Of a stretch of DNA of 64,000 nucleotides, positions 61,457 through 64,000 are shown in pieces. Below the pieces are notes generated by a model. That model had not been told where the DNA came from. It worked only from the letters and a program-made list of their open reading frames with translations, and searched no databases. The DNA lies in contig CAVYNB010000016.1 of NCBI GenBank assembly GCA_963769745.1, positions 50,850-114,849 of the forward strand, given 5' to 3'. The position numbers and the translations under genes are program-made. Source of the DNA: JALORV01 sp963769745 (GTDB lineage Bacteria > Pseudomonadota > Gammaproteobacteria > Burkholderiales > Burkholderiaceae_F). Positions within the stretch are counted from its first letter, which is position 1. Each line of letters starts with the position of its first letter.

Positions 61457-61810
61457 TCAGCTTCCCGGGTTCGAGTTGCTGTCCACACCGGTGGCGGCGG
61501 GCGGCGGCGCCGACGACAGCGACACCGACCCGCTGACTGCATAAAGCCGCAGCAGCAGCGCCACGGCGAGTGCGGTTGCGGAAAACGCGACGATCAGGCC
61601 CGTGATCACCAGGCCCTGGGGAATCGGATCGCCGCCGAAGCCCGCGGCCGCGCCGCGCCGCGCGATGACGCCGAACAGCAGGAACACGCCACTGCCGAGT
61701 ATGTTGAAAGCGAGGATCTTGCGCAGCGGATGAGGCTGCACGATCAGTCCGTACAGGCCGGCGCCGATCAGAACGCAGGCAGCGATCGCGTACAGCGTTG
61801 CTGAACTCAT
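61457..61810 (-). CDS. mnhC: Mrp-type Na+/H+ antiporter subunit C
   Basis: A 117-residue NuoK-like protein with three transmembrane helices (YAIAACVLIGAGLYGLIV, ILAFNILGSGVFLLFGVIA, QGLVITGLIVAFSATALAVALLL); the PQGLVITGLIV segment is diagnostic. The frame is open upstream into mnhB only because mnhB is frameshifted. In the corrected reading mnhB ends in a TGA that overlaps this ATG (ATGA). The C-terminal tail is Ser/Pro-rich. Confidence 0.9.
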   Translation of the reverse strand: MSSATLYAIAACVLIGAGLYGLIVQPHPLRKILAFNILGSGVFLLFGVIARRGAAAGFGGDPIPQGLVITGLIVAFSATALAVALLLRLYAVSGSVSLSSAPPPAATGVDSNSNPGS

Positions 61811-62780
61811 TCGCGACCCTCGCTTCCCGTCGGCGGGATCGCGCTCGATCCGCTCCGGCGCGCCCGCCATCAGCAGACCGAGCGTGACGGCGACGGTGAG
61901 CAGCATCAGCACCTCGATCGCCACGATCACCGCCTTTTCATAGCCATGCGGAAAGGCCAGAAAGCCGTCGCCGAACCACAGTCCGCTGAGGCCGACGAGC
62001 AGGAACATCGCGGGCCCGGCGATCAGGGCGAGGCGCAACCCGCGCCCACCGATCGGTGGCGCGTCCGTCAGCCGCGCCATCATGGTCAGCAGCCACATCG
62101 CCGCCAGCACAGTCGCGCCCTGGAATGCGCCCCCCGGGTGATCGGCACTCACCCAGAGCAGATAGACACCGATGACAAATCCGATCGGAGGCAACAGCCG
62201 CGCGAAAAACGCGAGCATGCCCTTGGGGTCGGCTTCGTGGCGCAGCCCGGGACGGCCACCCCACTTGTCGTCGGCTGCGAGCGACCAGACGCCGACCAGC
62301 GCCAGCAACAGCACGACCTTTTCGAGAAACGTGTCGGTGCCACGGAACACCATCAGCACGGCCGTCACTGGATTGCCGACTCCCGTTGCGCCGAGGTTGG
62401 AACGCGCCTCGTGTGCGAGCGTCGGAGCGGGTTCCGGCAGCGCCAGCACCGCCACCATCAGCGCCCCGGACACCGTCGCCGCGAGCAGTCCGGCGATCAC
62501 GCGAAGGAAACGTGCAGGCGGCAGCAAGCCCCGCAGTTTCGGTGCTGCGCAGGCGCGCAGCCGCACCGAGCATCAGCACGCCGGTGAGTCCGCCGCCGAT
62601 CGCCGCTTCGGTCAGTGCGACGTCGACCGCTGCGATGCGCACCCAGACCAGCGACAGCACCAGGCCGAACGCAATGAAGGCCAGCACCGCGGTGTAGTTG
62701 GCGCGCGCGCGCAGGGCGTACGCGGCAATTGCCAGCGCGAGCAGCGCCAGTCCGCCGTCGACGGCGATCACTGCCGTCAC
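61807..62780 (-). pseudogene. mnhB: DUF4040-MnhB fused antiporter subunit, two one-base frameshifts
   Basis: From GTG 62780 (overlapping the mnhG stop) the gene encodes a DUF4040 domain (LALLALAIAAYALRARANYTAV, then WVRIAAVDVALTEAAIGGGLTGVLML). After a break near 62543 comes the MnhB domain (NPVTAVLMVFRGTDTFLEK, GVYLLWVSADHPGGAFQGATVLA). A second extra base near 61834 hides the proper end; without it the protein finishes PTGSEGRE and stops at 61807, overlapping mnhC. Removing both gives 323 codons and stop. In typical MrpA these two domains form its C-terminal part; here they stand without the NuoL-like part. Confidence 0.82.
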
Positions 62781-63070
62781 CGGCCCTGCTCCTCGCGCCG
62801 CGCGGCGCGACCGACCAATTGCGACACCGTCGCACTCGCCAGCATCACCAGCAGCCAGATGATCACGAGCTTGCCTGCTGCAAGCCCGTCGGCCGTGCGC
62901 GGCAGCAGGCCCAGCACGATCAGGCCCAGGCCCAGGTTGTCGGCCTTGGTCAGTGCATGCAGGCGGGTCAGCGTGTCCGGAAAACGCAGCAGACCGACGA
63001 CGCCGGCGACGAAGAAGATCACGCCGGTGGCAATGAACGCCGCGCTGACGAACTCGAGTACCGGACTCAC
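62777..63070 (-). CDS. mnhG: Mrp-type Na+/H+ antiporter subunit G
   Basis: A 97-residue protein with three membrane helices. MnhG features: FVAGVVGLLRFPDTLTRLHALTKADNLGLGLIVLG. GTG start overlapping the mnhF stop (GTGA), and its own stop overlaps the next start. Confidence 0.92.
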   Translation of the reverse strand: MSPVLEFVSAAFIATGVIFFVAGVVGLLRFPDTLTRLHALTKADNLGLGLIVLGLLPRTADGLAAGKLVIIWLLVMLASATVSQLVGRAARREEQGR

Positions 63071-63414
63071 CGTTGCACCTGCCGGGCGCCGGTGCCATCC
63101 GTGCCAACGAGCGGGTCCTGCGCGTCGTCGTCCGCGTCATCGCCCGAAACTGGAGCCAGTTCGCGGGTGGTGCCCTTCTTCACGAAGGCAATCGAAGCAA
63201 ACGCCGAGAGCACCGCCAGCGTGAGGGCGACATCGACCGCGCCGTCGGTACCCGATGCGGTGCCGAAGAGCAGCAGCGCAGCCACGCCGCCGGAGCCGAG
63301 CAGCTGCGCAGCCATCATGCGCTTCGCGTTGCCTGGTCCGCGCAGGATGCTCACGAGGCCCAGTGCGACCGTCACCAGCACGAGAACGGCCGATACGAGC
63401 AGGAAGTCAGGCAC
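63067..63414 (-). CDS. mnhF: Mrp-type Na+/H+ antiporter subunit F
   Basis: A 115-residue membrane protein with the MnhF pattern (LVSILRGPGNAKRMMAAQLLGSGGVAALLLFG, DVALTLAVLSAFASIAFVKKG). The Asp-rich hydrophilic C-terminal tail (about 25 residues) is longer than usual. GTG start, overlapping the end of mnhE by 8 bases. Confidence 0.91.
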   Translation of the reverse strand: MPDFLLVSAVLVLVTVALGLVSILRGPGNAKRMMAAQLLGSGGVAALLLFGTASGTDGAVDVALTLAVLSAFASIAFVKKGTTRELAPVSGDDADDDAQDPLVGTDGTGARQVQR

Positions 63415-63931
63415 GAGGATCCTCCGTGGCCGGCGTGCCGAGCACCTGCGTCAGGCGGCGCTCCTCCTCGGCCAGCTGTTCGGCAATCGGCTGGCGCACA
63501 TCGAGGCAGTGAAAGACGATCTCGCCCTCCTCGTCGCCGCACGGCACCGTGCCGGGCAGCAGGCTCGTATACGACGTGAACGCATTGCGCCGGGCACCGG
63601 GAGCCAGCCGCGATGCATAGCGGATGAATCCGGGCCGCACCGGCAGTCGCGGATCGAACGCGCGTCGCGCGACGTCGACCCCGGCGACCACCGACTGCCA
63701 CAGGAAGTGCGGAATCAACAGCAGCAGTGGAATCGGCCGGATCGGCAACATGCCGACCGGCAGCAGATGCAGGCTGATCCATGCGGCGACGGCGGCCGTG
63801 AGGGCACCGACAACGGCGTCGAGGGGAGTGACGCCCATCATCGCGCACCACAGCAGGAAGAACACGAGTGCGCGAATTACGAAGGACGTCGCCTTGCGCG
63901 GGCGCGGCGCCGCGGAGTCGAGCGGCGTCAT
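63407..63931 (-). CDS. mnhE: Mrp-type Na+/H+ antiporter subunit E
   Basis: A 174-residue MnhE: two or three N-terminal membrane helices (ALVFFLLWCAMMG, VVGALTAAVAAWISLHLL), then IPHFLWQSVVAGVDVARRAFDPRLPVRPGFIRY and SLLPGTVP, the conserved cytoplasmic part. First visible gene of the operon. The ATG at 63931 is taken; the frame is open further. The 69 bases beyond it to the window edge show only a CG-repeat-rich stretch. Confidence 0.9.
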   Translation of the reverse strand: MTPLDSAAPRPRKATSFVIRALVFFLLWCAMMGVTPLDAVVGALTAAVAAWISLHLLPVGMLPIRPIPLLLLIPHFLWQSVVAGVDVARRAFDPRLPVRPGFIRYASRLAPGARRNAFTSYTSLLPGTVPCGDEEGEIVFHCLDVRQPIAEQLAEEERRLTQVLGTPATEDPRA

Positions 63932-64000
63932 CGTCTGTCCGGGGCCGCGGATCTGGCAGCGCACGCGCGCACTGCGCACGCGACGCGCGCCTGTGCCGCG

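Noticed and set aside
58632..61804. Long His/Gln/Arg-rich plus-strand frames opposite the Mrp operon
   Set aside because: Antisense to conserved membrane proteins; the composition is that of reversed hydrophobic codons.
61457..62566. A natural MnhB-MnhC fusion protein
   Set aside because: The alternative frame gives a normal mnhB end with a TGA overlapping the mnhC ATG, as at the other junctions; the fusion needs the extra base near 61834.
17748..62780. Programmed ribosomal frameshifting at the frame breaks
   Set aside because: The sites share no slippery heptamer, stop codon context or downstream structure, and occur in genes where the families are not known to need it.

Overview
The window looks like chromosomal DNA of a gammaproteobacterium with GC-rich DNA (roughly two thirds G+C by eye). 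The order dapA-bamC, the pyrG-kdsA-eno-ftsB block, RoxA, LpxH, the adjacent N-end-rule transferases Aat and Bpt, and a DUF1415 gene fit that class. A PEP-CTERM protein and the long TrpS point to environmental lineages such as Xanthomonadales, Nevskiales or Steroidobacterales. This placement is inference, since no rRNA is present. I saw no tRNA, CRISPR array, insertion sequence, prophage or conjugation gene.

Layout. 1-6000: a partial AlkA-type glycosylase, cysS, an exported TPR protein, a periplasmic/cytoplasmic cyclophilin pair, lpxH, cysE and trmJ. 6000-12300: suhB, mutS, an FKBP isomerase divergent from roxA across a symmetric promoter, and an Ala/Pro-rich lipoprotein. 12300-20200 (minus strand): an MBL hydrolase, bamC, dapA, a methyltransferase, trpS, a site-2 protease, yciO, RNase AM and an alpha/beta hydrolase. 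20300-25700: an acyl-CoA synthetase, a MaoC hydratase, two tandem small paralogues of unknown function, a DUF455 protein, a gamma carbonic anhydrase and Hsp33. 25700-31700: an SAF-domain oxidoreductase, ftsB, eno, a DUF1330 gene, kdsA and pyrG. 31800-35200: a broken glycerophosphodiesterase, then a transporter between two universal stress proteins. 35400-39100: nudix, aat, bpt, pyrD and thpR. 39100-42200: lutB and lutA with a divergent IclR regulator. 42200-47300: pbpG, a PEP-CTERM protein, a SHOCT protein and a SulP transporter. 47400-56500: a nitrobindin-like protein, a ThrE-like exporter, pepA, an AbgT transporter, a second M17 peptidase and an SLC13 permease. 56500-58300: a DUF1415 gene and a parvulin lipoprotein. 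58300-64000: an Mrp-type cation/proton antiporter operon transcribed E-F-G-(DUF4040+B)-C-D-D'.

Most genes are housekeeping: translation, lysine and cysteine synthesis, outer-membrane assembly and LPS, pyrimidines, repair and protein folding. The accessory parts are the transporter modules, the lactate pair, the PEP-CTERM protein and the paralogue pair.

The strongest unexplained pattern is a series of about a dozen frame breaks in eight otherwise well-conserved genes. Nearly all have the same sign, one extra base. They look like sequence errors rather than decay, and those genes should be read as probably intact until the DNA is checked. The best biological leads are three apparently leaderless genes (roxA, rnm, pyrD), the palindromic divergent promoter of the FKBP/roxA pair, the AbgT transporter between two M17 aminopeptidases, the tandem paralogue pair, and the Mbh-like order of the Mrp operon. 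I did not find a clearly new system.
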